A stretch of DNA of 64,000 bases, taken from positions 1,426,001 to 1,490,000 of the forward strand of contig JACTVC010000004.1 of the NCBI GenBank assembly GCA_018417955.1, written 5' to 3'. Source of the stretch: Laccaria trichodermophora. Taxonomy: Eukaryota; Basidiomycota; Agaricomycetes; Agaricales; Hydnangiaceae. Within the stretch, counting starts at the first letter, position 1. Every line of letters begins with the position of its first letter. A program made the translations under genes and the position numbers. A model generated the notes under the pieces. The model was not told the DNA's origin and made no database searches. It saw nothing but the letters and a program-made list of their open reading frames with translations. Of the stretch, positions 23,536 through 36,129 are shown in pieces.

Positions 23536-25918
23536 CTACGCGTCCTCATCGCTATCCATATCCTCGTCACTATCGCTATCCTCACCTTCAAGCACCTCAA
23601 TGGGTTCAAGGCCAATGTCGTGGTCAGCACCAACGTAAGAATCACAGATGACATAGAGCTTCAGTGAGTGATTGCCCTTCGGCAATGTAAACTCAAGTTT
23701 AACGGCAAGGCTCTTCGTCACCGTGACTCGCTTGATGACGAGGAGCTGGCGGGAGGCAGGGTCTCCGACAACGAGCCACCAATTCGCCAACTTCTTGAGG
23801 GGATAGAAAGGTGCAACGACGTTTTGGTCACCATCGTCTTCCTCGTCTGCGTCACGTGCCAGCGATACTTGAAGGATGATTGGCGCGCCTGCGGTGTATT
23901 CTCCTTTGACGAGCTCGTGAGAGATGTCGAGGGTGGGGTAGGAGTTGACAAAGGTTGCGACATCTCGCCTGAAATGACGTGAGATTCAATCGTAGGGAAA
24001 AGTTTGTGATTCTTACATTTGGGCGGGCGTCATCTGGAGCAACTCGTTTCTACGGTCGTCCTCGAGCTCCATAATGTCATAGACGGAGTCGACACCAGCG
24101 TCCTTACAACGCTTGATTACCTGAAGCGACGATGACTTGTGAGCGAATGACTCTGTTACAGCGTGAGTTTACTTACCTCAGTCTCAAAGTGAGGGATTTG
24201 TTTCAGAGGCGAATCCGTCTCCCACATGGCTTGTACACACATCTGAGATAGATCCATCGCACCCAGGGCGCTCAGCCAAGCACTAGACGACATCACATCG
24301 ACGCTGGCCGACAAAAGATTGAGTACTTTCTCCAGGACAAGAACCTGGTCAGCAGCCAGATCAGGCGGCAATTGCAACCGCGAAAAGTGAGCTTGAAGGA
24401 GCAGGAACGTTTTAAAGTGGGGGGCCTCGAAGTCGGCCCGCTCTAGTTTGACAGGGACGCGGTCGTAGATACGACGAAGAAGGGCATCTTCGTGTCTCCG
24501 AATCGGGATAGTTTCGAATTCGGCCGATGACGATACAACCTCAAGAAGGCCTTTCAACTTCGTACGCTCCTTGAGGGACAATGTGTACACCTCGACCGTC
24601 ACATCTAATAAGCGGATAAGCCATCGGGTGACTTCCAAGTGATAGGCACTTACAAGAGATATTGTAATAGGCAGCGATCATTCCAAGATTGAGCGCCGAC
24701 ACGTCCATTTCGTCCTCTGAAGAAAGGATCAGACAGATTAGCAGGAAAAAAGGGAAGAAACCTACCAATTGCGATACACTTTGAATTCACGAGATCACTC
24801 AAAGTGTTCTCAACAAGTTCTGAAAGGTGGTCGGACAGATGCTGATGGCTGACATTGTGCAAATTATAATAGTTTGGGTTTTGAGTCATTCGGCGGTAGA
24901 AGTAAGTCCAAGTAAGAATATCCTGAGGGATAGAACGTAAACGCAATGAAGAAACATGATCGGGAGTCGCTTACCATAGCATCTTGCTTGTTCTCGATGG
25001 TTTTGACTGCGATCTCCGCGAGGAAGTAGTCATGAAGGAGATGGGTCGGGAGATGTGACTCGATTGGAAGCCCTTCGGCAAGGAACTTCTTGTAGAAGTC
25101 CTTCCGTGTTTGCTGGCACATGAGAACACATCGACTGCGCTCATCTTCCATTGGCCGACAAGCGCGGCCCATCATTTGGAGAACGTCCATGACTGGGTAG
25201 TCGATGTAACGATGCTCCTTGCCCTCATAGAACTGTACACCCATGATGATCACCATGTAACTCGCCACTGGTAAGCTCCAAGCCGTGTCTTTTGACGCAA
25301 CAAGCAATTGGATAGCTCCTGATTCAAACAGGCGCTGAACGATGCGTTTGTCCTGCTTATTGAGAGCTTCGTGATAGTATCCGATACCGTGTTTGAGTAT
25401 TTCAACAAGGCCCTTGTCGCTGATGTGGTCCAGGTGCGGTTGTAAGTCGTCAAGCTCGATGTTGAGGAATCGATCAGGTTTATCGTCCGCTAGGCAGTGA
25501 GTTAGAAGGTCGTCGACCGTAAGGTGGCACTGTCGCCTGGAGGGAACAAAAACGATGACGGGTTTTGAGGGAGAGTACTCCAGAACGGCGAGGTAGGCAG
25601 GCTTTGACATGGCGATCATTAGGGAGGGGAAATGGGGGATGGTGAAGGACTGAAGATGTATGTCCATATCAAGGGGACGGGCACTAGTAACAACGTTAGT
25701 ATGCAGCCTTCGAGGAGCAATGCAAGGGTCAATACCTTGGTGAAAAGTTGAAGATCGCGTGAGAAGTGCACCCATCCACTCGCCCAGATCTCGGGCGTTC
25801 GCGAGAGACTCCACAAGCGACTATGCGTGTCTTGATTTCCGTCTGCGCAGATACATAACGCGTGCGGGAAATGACGACCTCGTAGGTGAGTCCCACTTCA
25901 CCGCCGACCAAACTGGAC
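23536..25918 (-). pseudogene. BRR2-like helicase remnant, copy B
   Basis: Contains only the end of the C-terminal cassette. In minus order: the part just after the DEVQ box (TYEVVISRTRYVSAQTEIK), the second RecA domain (SKPVIVFVPSRR, DVLQMMGRACRP), winged helix ([17 protein letters not shown]) and Sec63 domain ending at the acidic tail (DEDMDSDEDA). Compared with unit C it has a 2-base loss at about 25,807, a 1-base loss near 25,765 and a 1-base gain near 25,910, each shifting frame. The ATP-binding half is missing. At 25,918 the sequence runs directly into locus X, so the deletion also removed the last codons of X. Confidence 0.85.
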
Positions 25919-27480
25919 CTGCGAGGGAGCCGACATAGCCTCACTGAGGAGAGAAACGAGGATTGTAAGTGAAAAAGTAGGTGAACGAATACGGATGGAT
26001 ACGCACTGCTGCTGCAGACCCATCCCGTATCAAATATCCCTCGTGCGGTGGACTTTCCAAAGTCTTTACCACCATAGTAGCTTGTGTGTGAGTGTGATAT
26101 CTCAATTCCTCTGTTAGGTTGACAATCAAGAAGCAATTGCCAATGACAGATTGAGGTAACCTCAGCGAGTGTCGACCACAGCTTGAGTCACATGTAGCGT
26201 TGGCGGGAACTACATGGCAGAATTTTGATTTCCGACGCACGCATTCCACCAATGAGAATTCAATTTCCGCTGCTGGGATCTGCCGAATCTTATTTCTCTT
26301 GCTCAGGATTCGTTAATATTTCAACCACCAAGGCTGTTCAAAGACAGTAAAAATGGTTTTTAGTAGTATGGATAAACTTGCAGGTGAACCTCCAAACTAA
26401 TAATGATAATAATTGGACAGTCATTGATTTGCAAGTCTCATATGAGAGTTGCGACACGATGCACAAACTCAACATTATCATACTTACACGCTAATATGCT
26501 ATGGAAACTATGTATGCTCCTTCAAATTTTATCATGTTTGGTAATAGATTCCAAAGGCTATGCTCCGCGACAAAAGCAACGACTTAGCATAAAAACAAGT
26601 CAGTAGTCTTTTTTTTACGGTGGACGCAAGGTGGACGCTACCATTGGCAGACAGCTTGAAACATAAAAATCCAGAAAAAAAAACGTGGATATAGAAGCAT
26701 TGTTTTAATTTACGCTCCAACTTAAAAGCCTACTAAATATCATAAATACATATATTCTGGTACTGTTCTGTGTTGGATATAATAATATAAGGTCCTCGAC
26801 CATGGGAGTTCTGCTGATTTTTCTGATCTCCAGCAGACCGAATCCAGTCTTGATATCTTGTACTCCCATTCACTGGCAGTTGACCAGGAGTCACAAATAT
26901 GCTCTATTTTGGTTTTTATTTTCTGAGAAGGATCTGGAAAATTCTATACATCCAAGTTGAAGGAAACTAATCAGCCATATATCTCTGCCTTGTATCTACG
27001 TGCGGAACCTACGCCAACGCTGCAAGCGCTGTCGTAGCGCCGAGGCTTTGTGTGTACGTGTTTGACTCGTCGACTGAGGGCGCTGACCCTCGTTTTCAAA
27101 GACTGTCGTCCTCTAATTCCATTCTTTTTACAATCCTTTCCGTGTTATTTCTTGTGATCCACTCTACTTGCATTTTTGTATCACATCTGTGCTATATTTC
27201 AAGCGTCGTCAGATCTGGAGAGTGGAGATTACCTAATGGTAGTGGTCCCAAAATAGTCTTGAGAACAATGAGAAGCGATTGGATCAATCACGAATTCAAA
27301 TCCTGCCATATAGTTCCCGCCTACCTTACACATGTCAACAAAAATTTGAGTGTAAATTCGAGGCAAGCGAACGGTAGGTAATGTGCGAGCTGGAAATGAT
27401 GATGGTGGTCGAGGACAAAAACAAATTCGTGTTGACCAACGTTTGTTTCCTTCCACCATCGTCAACGATGTACTCAAGAA
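25905..27480 (-). pseudogene. Unknown small gene X, copy B, interrupted and 3'-truncated
   Basis: The conserved peptide (SVIGNCFLIVNLTEEL, then VVKTLESPPHEGYLIRDGS) is present at about 26,140-26,000. After the intron, AMSAPS no longer continues to the usual STNASPP end: it runs into reversed BRR2 sequence and stops a few codons later (about 25,900). On the 5' side the locus is split by the inverted-repeat element at 26,196-27,328. Function unknown. Confidence 0.4.
26196..27328. mobile_element. 1.13-kb terminal-inverted-repeat element, non-autonomous
   Basis: Unit C has the uninterrupted text around 'tcacatgt' (about 48,311). In unit B this is duplicated as CACATGT at 26189-26195 and 27329-27335 around the insert. 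The first about 35 bases and the reverse complement of the last about 35 match well, with the core GGCGGGAACTA followed by ATGGCAG in both. The interior is AT-rich and has no transposase frame. The 7-bp duplication (8 bp with one mismatch) does not decide the superfamily. Confidence 0.8.
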
Positions 27481-28860
27481 CCTGCACTATCGACGAGTCG
27501 CATCAGCTCGTCAACCGAGCAAGGTCATGAAGTAAGCATCTTATCCTTTTGATTCAATAGTCAGGTCCAACTTACGGTGATCACCATCTTAGCACGCAGG
27601 ACGTCCAATGCACGAATACAACAGAAGGGCTATCGTATATCCTTTGCAACGTCTTACCCTTGTTCTCAACCAAGGCAGGAGCGTACCCCCCTTCTCCTTC
27701 CCTATCTCATACACAACCCCACGTTCTTCCTCAACTACGGATGCTTCTCTGAGGTATGTACTGCTTCACATGCTATTCAATGGACCGATCTGACACCAAT
27801 TTCCGCAAAGCCGTGAACAATGACAACACGTCCTTCGAGGGGCGATGAAGCTGGACGCTGCGCGTAATCACAATCACATCCCCTCCAAATTTCCCTCCAC
27901 TTTCCAACTCAACAATCTCTCCCGCCAAATGACAACGCCCTTCCCATCGACCGACACAGCTCAAATCTTCCGCTGACAGTCTACACACCGAATCGACAGC
28001 CCAGCTCGACATCATTAGCAGATGAACGGCCAGAGTCATACGACCCCACCGCGCGTTGACGAGCAGGGTCTCTCAGCGGACTCTTCGATGATGAACGGGG
28101 GGAGACGCATCCACTGTAATCCAATCCCTGCTGGAGGAGGAAGAAAAGGGGGGATGGGAACGAACGGCCCAGTCTATTGAGGGCGGGCGGAATGAGAAAT
28201 TTCGGGTTTGACGACCACCTATCCAATACCCCGCCAATGACGCTGAGGATGCCTTTTTATTCCGTCCTCCTCACCGCAGCAGTAGTGGCAGAACGCTTAC
28301 AACAACGCTAACTACCCGAACTTTGATTTCGACGCCGCTCCATCAGGCTTATCCACCAATCAAAGCGACTGAAGCAGCCGAGGCGGAGGCGAGGGACGGC
28401 GAGGAAGGAGATGAAGAGGTTTGTGGAGGCTGGTGTGGTTGGCGATGGAGACGGGTTACAGAGGAGTTATGGGTTGGCGCTGCTTAGGCGTCTCAGTGGG
28501 GCGGGACTATGGCTATCTTTCTGTCGGGGTCTCCCTCTCACTCTCACTCTCACCAGCATTCGAGAGGAGGATTTGGCATTTTGTTTCCGCCGAGCAAGAC
28601 GACGAACATGCCGATCTCGACGAAGGTGTCTGCACGTGCAAAAGTCAAAGAGCCGCACTCACTCGAACTCGAACGGATGAACATCAAATTCGCGTCATAA
28701 TAACTCTTCGTTCAGCCGTACCTCCGCGTCTGCCTCTGACCAAGCTCAACAACACAACTGACAATCCACCCTTCCTGTCATTGGGAACACCAGGTGCACT
28801 GATCCGTCCACCAGCCTCGACTGGCCCTGCTCGACGGTGCTTGGACTAACGATCTGAGCC
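27395..28860 (+). other. Conserved unknown block Y, copy B
   Basis: Same layout as block Y of unit A: the GTCGAGGAC text at 27,408, a GTAAGC donor near 27,532, a GTATGT donor near 27,753, and an Asn/Phe/Asp-rich stretch near 28,310. Stops and frame changes are in different places from A. I see no intact gene. Confidence 0.3.
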
Positions 28861-28989
28861 TCGCTGACGCTGATCGCGGCTGAGGAAGGTGATGCGAGGG
28901 AGGGGGATTGTGAAAATGTGTTTGACCTTGATCTTGATTGGGAGGTTGAGGAGCGTTTGAACTTGTGGTTGTGGAGATGTTGGTCAAAA

Positions 28990-30080
28990 GTTCACTAGCA
29001 TTGCTCTTCTGTCACGCCCCATTACACCGTTCCGTCTGGCTCTCCTTTATAACTGATATCCTCGTCGTTAGTTTACGAATAGTATTGCCTACGTCTATAT
29101 ACTACCCTATACATGATCACCCCTTGTGACAGGGATGCTTCTCGTAGTTCGGGCTGTTATGGCCCACCTCCACTCGCACTCTCTGAAATGTACACGGTGA
29201 CGTTTATCCTCTGCGCACTGGGTGTTTTGCTGCCTGTCGCCGCTAAGAACTTGGTTAGTCTGATGAGAAACCACAATGAACGATCTGCCTCTCGCCTCCG
29301 GCAGACATCGGATGGCGTTCTCGTGAGTATGACGTTGATGCGTTGGAGGACAGGCCCGACTGCCATGTCATCAAGCCTATGAAAGCAACCCATCAGGTCG
29401 TCATCGAGAAAAGAGGAAAAGCAAGAGCATACATAGACGTCTCTACACAATCAGAACTTGAAGTTTCGAAGGGTAAGACGAAGGCATCTCGTTCACAGTA
29501 AAAAGGCCTCGAGATTGATTAGACGGCGCGAGAGGTTTGCAAGATCATGGAAAAATTGAATATGTTGGATTTTGTTGTTAAAGTGAACGATTGGCGACGC
29601 TGTGTTGGCCTAGAATGTGTGTTGGACGTGGAACATGTGCTGATCGATACGACAGCGTCCATACAGAGCATGGACGGGCTGGAGATTCAGTGGGCTAGTA
29701 AACCGCCCTCGACGTCGGTTCTGGAGGTACAGGTGTCTTAGTAGAGACATGGTTGTTGGGGAATTAGCACTCGTACCTGAAATACAACATCGCGTCCAGT
29801 CGAAGTACCCTCTCCTCTGTGCCTCATCAAAAACTCATGCCACAAGTCGTTCTCGGCCCATTGTCGAAGGGACCGGAACGTATCCCTAATGTGGGTGAAT
29901 AGAGCCCAAGGGGATGGCATGACACTGACGAATGCATTGTCAGAAAACTAGTGCTTAGAAGACGATACGCCATGGACGAACCTTACGAATCCGAAGCATA
30001 ATCGATATCAATCTTTAGGCCTTGTACAAGTAACCTCGAGTCCATAGACGAGACGCGGTAACTAGCTGGAAAAGATGACG
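28990..30080 (+). other. Conserved unknown block Z, copy B
   Basis: Same layout as block Z of unit A, including CYGPPPLALSEMYT near 29,154. The minus strand is open from 29,450 to 29,157, so the coding strand is uncertain. No family recognised. Confidence 0.3.
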
Positions 30081-31962
30081 CGTAGATGAGGTTGGTGGTC
30101 AAGGACAATGTCAATCAGACACCCACCTTATGTAAACGAGACGGAACCACACGTATTGAGTTCCCTCCATTTAGACCCCAGTTGAATATGGAGCAGAACA
30201 AGTTCGTGGTGGTCGACAATGACGTTGACCACATCTTTGTTGATCAACGTTTGTCCGATCATAGACTCTTGTGCAGCTTCACCTCCATCTTACACTTGCT
30301 CTGTGGCCGCTACACGTTCAGGGTGTCATGGTGTAGGAAAGGCAGAGCCAGCGGGCTTCATTTATATAAGGTGCGTTTATTACGCCGTGCTCGTTCCCAC
30401 CAATTTGAACTAATTTCTGTAATCAGAGGCGAGTATCGTCCGATGTTGCCCTCATCGTCCGTCCGTCCGCTCTCCTTCCTCCACCATTCACCAAAACGCT
30501 GGCACTGTCCTCGACAACAAACGGGTACGCACTGCGCCGGTTTAAAATGGCAAGCTAATTGCATTTTTAGCAGTTCACATAATGGGAAGCCGTCGCCACT
30601 TCCGCCCGGGCTGTAACGACTTGAATTCCCGTTATCGACAATTACACTTGGACGTCCCGTTGTATCCCTTTCCATCGGGACGCCCTCGTCCCAACTCGAT
30701 ACTCAAGCTTTGCAGAGTCGCCCTTTGGAGTCCAACCGTTTTGAAGACGGGCTTTGCCTATCTCATCTTGTCATCATGATCTTTCTCTCGCATCGTGAGT
30801 GTCTATCCTCCCGCTTTGAACCATTCGTTCCAAAACCATTCTCTAGACGTAAAAACCGACGAGACTGTCCTTTGTCGTCATCCCAGGCCTCAGCTTTTCC
30901 CCTCGCTCTTTTTTCCAGCGCAGCGCACTGTCCTATATGCGAAAGCTTTAGACCCATACCAAGTCTCTGTGGTTACAGATAGTTCTTCAGAGGTATGTCC
31001 TGCTTCGTTCTTAGTTCAAGGGATCAAGTTGACCTTACGTTTCGCAAAAGGTATGGTGTAGACAATGGTCCCGAGCATTACGATTCGCTGCTACCGACAG
31101 CTCAATTTTTCACTTTGTCCATCTGGGGATTTCACAAGCGGAGTGTGTTTATGGCAATGTTCATGTGTTTATAATCATTCGAGTAAGAAAAGTGAACTCA
31201 CCGCTGAAGTTTGAACATTTAGAATTGCCCGTTCAACTCCAGGCTCCAAGCTGTAAGTCCCTATTCGACCATAGCCCGTTTTTCTTTTTGAATACTATGC
31301 CATATATAAATCGCTCAAATCACAAGCATTACTCTACCACTGGCCAGGCCATCACACTGTCCGACCTGCCCGTTGGCTTCATACAGTTCTGGTCTATTAG
31401 GCCTCCCCTCCATGCAGTGCCAGTACTATGATGACATAACTCCCTCTTCACCGTAAGTGCCATGGAAGGACAAGGGCTGAATTGACAACACGAGGTAGGA
31501 AGATTAACTAAACACAGTGGGGGAAGGCAGCTGGAACAGGTTGAGAAGGTTACAACCACCGTTACGAGGTAACTCAATGGTTTGTTGGATTCTAGCAATG
31601 TTCGTCTCCTTTGTCATGTTCGTAAATTTGTTCGCTCTTAAATCAATCTCATTGGTTTGCTTTTAATACTCTACAACTTAATGTTCACGAGAACTTCCCG
31701 CCTCGCAATCCAAATCATTCAGAGGGCCAAACTCAGCTGCATAAGGGTTAAGTCCCAGTGCTTTTGATTTCCATGTTGTTTCCATGCACACAAGACATTA
31801 TTATTTTTCTACTTAACAAGTTGGAAGTGGATGATATTTCAAACAAGACAATGACTTAACAAACAGGAACTGGACTTTTAATGCCAGGTGATGGCCCTCA
31901 GGTTCAAGGTAAGTTTTTAGTATTTACAATGCAGGCATTATGTGAAAACATACTGATAATAT
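30081..31962. other. Conserved region downstream of the NACHT-WD40 gene, copy B
   Basis: Contains the empty target site for the outer hAT-like element of unit A (gtggtcgacaatgac near 30,210). The surrounding text is an imperfect palindrome, with GTGGTC and GACCAC about 12 bases apart. A plus-strand stretch from 30,086 to 30,616 is open but not recognised, and has no intact counterpart in A. The last 400 bases before the WD40 gene are AT-rich and probably its 3' UTR. Confidence 0.3.
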
Positions 31963-32239
31963 TCATAGTGCCACGTTCATATCAACAACAACTACACAGC
32001 CAGATTTGTACCCCAAACATATTCGGGAGCCCCAAATTGAGGAACACCAAAAGTTGCGATATTGAGAGGGGATACAGCAGTCATGGTGGTTGGCCATTAT
32101 CCAGTGACCGTCATCTGATAACTGGGTAGAGAAATTCATGCTGAGCATAGGTTGCTGCAAAGGATAGATGATGTGGAATTTCCCAGAGGTAGATTTATTC
32201 ACCCTACTGCCATCAGGCAATGTGGTGTTTGAAGTGAGT

Positions 32240-33745
32240 ATTGATTGAGAATTTCCTGCTGTCAGATTCCAAATTCGGACTGTTTTGTCCAGTGATCCAG
32301 AGACAACTCGGCTGCCATCCTGTGAGAATACAACAGAGTTCACCCAATCTGTGTGGCCCTTCAGCTCAGCCTCCACCTTGCCTGTCATCACATTCCAAAT
32401 TCAGACTGTTTTGTCAGATGATCCAGAGACAACTTGGCTGCCATCCTGCGAGAATGCAACAGATTTCACCCATTCTGTGTGGCCCTTCAGCTCAGCTTCC
32501 ACCTCGCCCATGGTCACATTCCAAATTCGGACTGTTTTGTCAAATGATCCAGAGACAACTTGGCTGCCATCCTGTGAGAATGCAACAGAGTTCACCCAAT
32601 TTGTGTGGCCCTTCAGCTTAGCCTCCACCTTGCCTGTGGTCACATTCCAAATTCGGACAGTGTTGTCAGATGATCCAGAGACAACTCGGCTGCCATCCTG
32701 CGAGAATGCAACAGAATTCACCCAATCTGTGTGGCCCTTCAGCTCAGCCTCCACCTTGCCTGTCATCACATTCCAAATTCGGACTGTTTTGTCAGATGAT
32801 CCAGAGACAACTCGGCTGCCATCCTGCGAGAATGCAACAGATTTCACCCATTCTGTGTGGCCCTTCAGCTCAGCTTCCACCTCGCCCATGGTCACATTCC
32901 AAATTCGGACTGTTTTGTCAAATGATCCAGAGACAACTTGGCTGCCATCCTGTGAGAATGCAACAGAGTTCACCCAATTTGTGTGGCCCTTCAGCTTAGC
33001 CTCCACCTTGCCTGTGGTCACATTCCAAATTCGGACAGTGTTGTCAGATGATCCAGAGACAACTCGGCTGCCATCCTGCGAGAATGCAACAGAATTCACC
33101 CAATATGTGTGGCCCTTCAGCTCAGCCTCCACCTTGCCTGTGGTCACATTCCAAATTCGGACTGTTTTGTCATGTGATCCAGAGACAACTCGGCTGGCAT
33201 CCTGCGAGAATGCAACAGAATTCACGCAATCTGTGTGGCCCTTCAGCTCAGCCTCCACCTTGCCTGTGGTCACATTCCAAATTCGGACTGTTTTGTCACC
33301 TGATCCAGAGACAACTCGGCTGGCATCCTGCGAGAATGCAACAGAATTCACGCAATCTGTGTGGCCCTTCAGCTCAGCCTCCACCTTGCCTGTGGTCACA
33401 TTCCAAATTCGGACTGTTTTGTCATCTGATCCAGAGACAACTCGGCTGCCATCCTGTGAGAATGCGACAGAGTTCACCTGATCTGTGTGGCCCTTCAGCT
33501 CAGCCTCCACATCACCTGTGGTCACATTCCAAATTCGGACTGTTTTGTCATCTGATCCAGAGACAACTTGGCTGCCATCCTGCAAGAATGCAACAGACTT
33601 CACCCAATCTGTGTGGCCCTTCAGCTCAGCCTCCACCTCGCCTGTTGTCACATTCCAAATTCGGATGATTTTATCCCATGATCCAGAGACGACTCGGCTG
33701 CCGTCTTGTGAGAACCTGACAGATAGTACCTCTGACCCATTTTGC
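32240..33745. repeat. WD40-coding 126-bp tandem array, 12 copies (NACHT-WD40 copy B)
   Basis: Twelve 126-bp repeats with the same consensus as array A but a different order of variable residues (for example DC, EW, YW and DQ after GHT, and GD, HD, SD and FD after VVSGS). This array has evolved separately from array A since the duplication, by internal exchange. Confidence 0.9.
32405..33160. repeat. 378-bp higher-order duplication inside WD40 array B
   Basis: Three consecutive WD40 units (repeats 6-8) are repeated immediately as repeats 9-11. Diagnostic text such as 'ttcacccaatttgtgtgg' (32,591 and 32,969) and 'cccatggtcacattcc' (about 32,507 and 32,885) recurs at exactly 378 bp, three times 126. 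The two copies differ at very few bases, so the event is recent. The stop codon lies in the copy nearer the 3' end of the gene. Confidence 0.85.
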
Positions 33746-36129
33746 ATAATCAGCTCTGCAGGGTCCCACAAGTCTGATAATCCAAGAGTCACTTTTGGAA
33801 CTCTGCTGACATCAGCAGTGTAGGTCTTGTGTATCAATGAATTCTTTGGAATCCAAATAAGTGCCGACTCATAGATCTCCATGCAATGTTTTTGGACAGC
33901 TTCAAAGTTCATTTGTAAACACCGGCAGGCATCGTGAACAAGTAACTGAAAGTCATGGAATTTGAAGGCCTGTCAATCAGAATATTATTAGACTCACAAT
34001 GTTTTCTCCTTCATTATGGCAAATAACTTACCAATAAAACAGTGATTACACCACCCAGGGATTTCAGTCCTGTTTGCAGCTCACCCAGTATGCTGAGACA
34101 CTCTATCCAGTGCAAAAGATGCTTGTGCAGAAAAATGCGAAGAGCGCCAACAAGTACAGGGTCAAATTTCTTGACCTCTGCTAAATGAGCAGCCCAATAG
34201 GTGCATGAGTATTTGAGCACTTCAGAAATTTTGCCAATGCTCTCTGGAGAGTTGGCCCTGTCTCTGCGCGACAATGTCAATTCTTTGGGGACTTCACATA
34301 TGTTGTACTTCAGTGACTTGTTCATCAGCATCAAACATTTAAGAGCAATCAGTGTATGACCCTCAGAAGCAACCAGTGAAGGAAATGATGGGCAACACTC
34401 AGGAGAACACCGGACTGGATTGGTGATGAAGTCAGGAAATGAGGCATGGAATGGAGCAACCACAGCCCCAGGTTGATCAGGAATGTGAATAACAGAGGTG
34501 AGCCATGACAAATATGACTGCACATTGCTTTCCAGTGATAGAGATGTAATGGCTTCCATCGACAATGGATTTCGAAGGAATATGGTGATCAACAAGACAT
34601 TTCTCATATCATCAACTTCATGCAACTCCTTGTCTTCGCAGACCTTCTCCATGACATGTACATAGAGAGAATCAATCTCGGTTTCAAATTTGTTGATTGA
34701 TTTCCGGCCATGAGCCAGCATTGCGGCGAGACGGGGCTTATAGTTTTCACCACCATTGGTGATATACCGAACAGCAGTTGCTGCATAAATGAAGAGGCTG
34801 CCAGAACTTGTGACGAGCCCAGACAGTTCGTCATCCTTGATGCGGGCCAATGACGTCCTGAGATATATCCGGATATCATTCTGGACTATGTCCTTCTCGA
34901 TGTCATGGAGATAGAAGTACCCTCGAATGCTATCGCTAGTAGACCTGAAGGCAGCGCGAATCCGATTCTCATCTCGGCTGGCTAGGAATATCTTGAGCGG
35001 AATTTTCGACGCCCATTCCAGAATAAGTTTAATGAACAACGCGACGACTTCAAGGTTGGCACATTCATCAATGGCATCAATAACGACAACTTTATCCACC
35101 ATGACCGGGCCGACGGTCGTTCGAACAGGATTATAAATCAGCCGCTTGAACTGCTCCTTAATGTTAGAATAGGTCGGTTCCGCCAGAGTAGGGTCGTCCT
35201 CAATGGCCTTGACGACCTCAACTTTGATAGCAGGTGAAGCTCTGGCCAGAGAATGTGCAATAACAGGAATGATAAGGCGTGCGTTCCTGGTTTTCTCCGA
35301 TGCTCGAGAAGCAAAGAAACTGCCGCCAAGAATGTTTTTCGCCTCGAGATGTTCACAGAACGTGTGCGCGATGGTCGATTTTCCGATTCCCGCCATACCT
35401 ACCATCCAGTACACCCTGCTGCTATTGGCGTCCGAGGCCCAAGTGTCCAATTGTTCGAGGACCTTTACGCGGGTCCCTTGCATGCAGCCGGTGGGTTCGC
35501 CGTAAGACGACTGTCGAGTCTTATATGATGTCATTTCGTGATTGAGTTTTTCGATGGAATCTGTGGGTATATGAGCGCCACGAAGCTTAGAGCTATGTTC
35601 CGTTGGGAAAGTTTATCTCACCTTGACACCGATGTTCATGAACCTCAATCTTGACAAAAATTTCAATCAATATTTCAAACCATCCATGCTGGGTTACCGG
35701 ACACACCTTTTGAGCATCATAGAAATTGGAATCCCTTATAACAAAGTTGTGCGCTCCCTGCATTATATTCTGGGATTCCCGAAGGCAAAGGAAATGAGCG
35801 AATAAATTTGTATGCACATTTTAAACACACCAGCGAGGTACCCTCTCCCGTAACTTCCGGCGCCCTAGTAGACTTCAAGCTAGATTTCGTTGGCAGGACG
35901 CCATCTGCGGGCGTGGGGGTCATGAACTCCCACCTGAAACCGCCAGGGCGTTCATCATGTGGGTGATTTGCGTCCATGAGGCGATCAGGTAATTTCTTGG
36001 ACTCTCCTTTCAAATGATTTTCGCGGGGGCGATTAAGATCAGACATCGTGGTTCAGAAGAGAGCGTCGATGCTGTGCGGCGTCAATTTGCACAATGGGTA
36101 GCGGACCGCTTCACGGGGTCACATGACAT

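Larger units (their letters stand above)
31963..36046 (-). pseudogene. NACHT-WD40 STAND/NLR-type gene, copy B, with premature stop
   Basis: Nearly the same protein as copy A. The NACHT exon (34032 to at least 35534) has GMAGIGKSTIAH and a Walker B of VVVIDAIDEC. A 62-nt intron lies at 33970-34031 and the WD40 exon at 31963-33969. In repeat 11 of 12 the Arg codon of TVRIWNV is TGA (plus-strand tca at 32401-32403), a CGA-to-TGA change. Translation would stop there, losing the end of repeat 11, repeat 12 and the conserved C-terminal tail. The frame is open again to the normal stop. A likely first exon begins at 36,046 (MSDLNRPRENHLK) and splices through small exons containing WFEILIEIFVKIEVHEH. 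It could still make a shortened protein. Confidence 0.8.
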
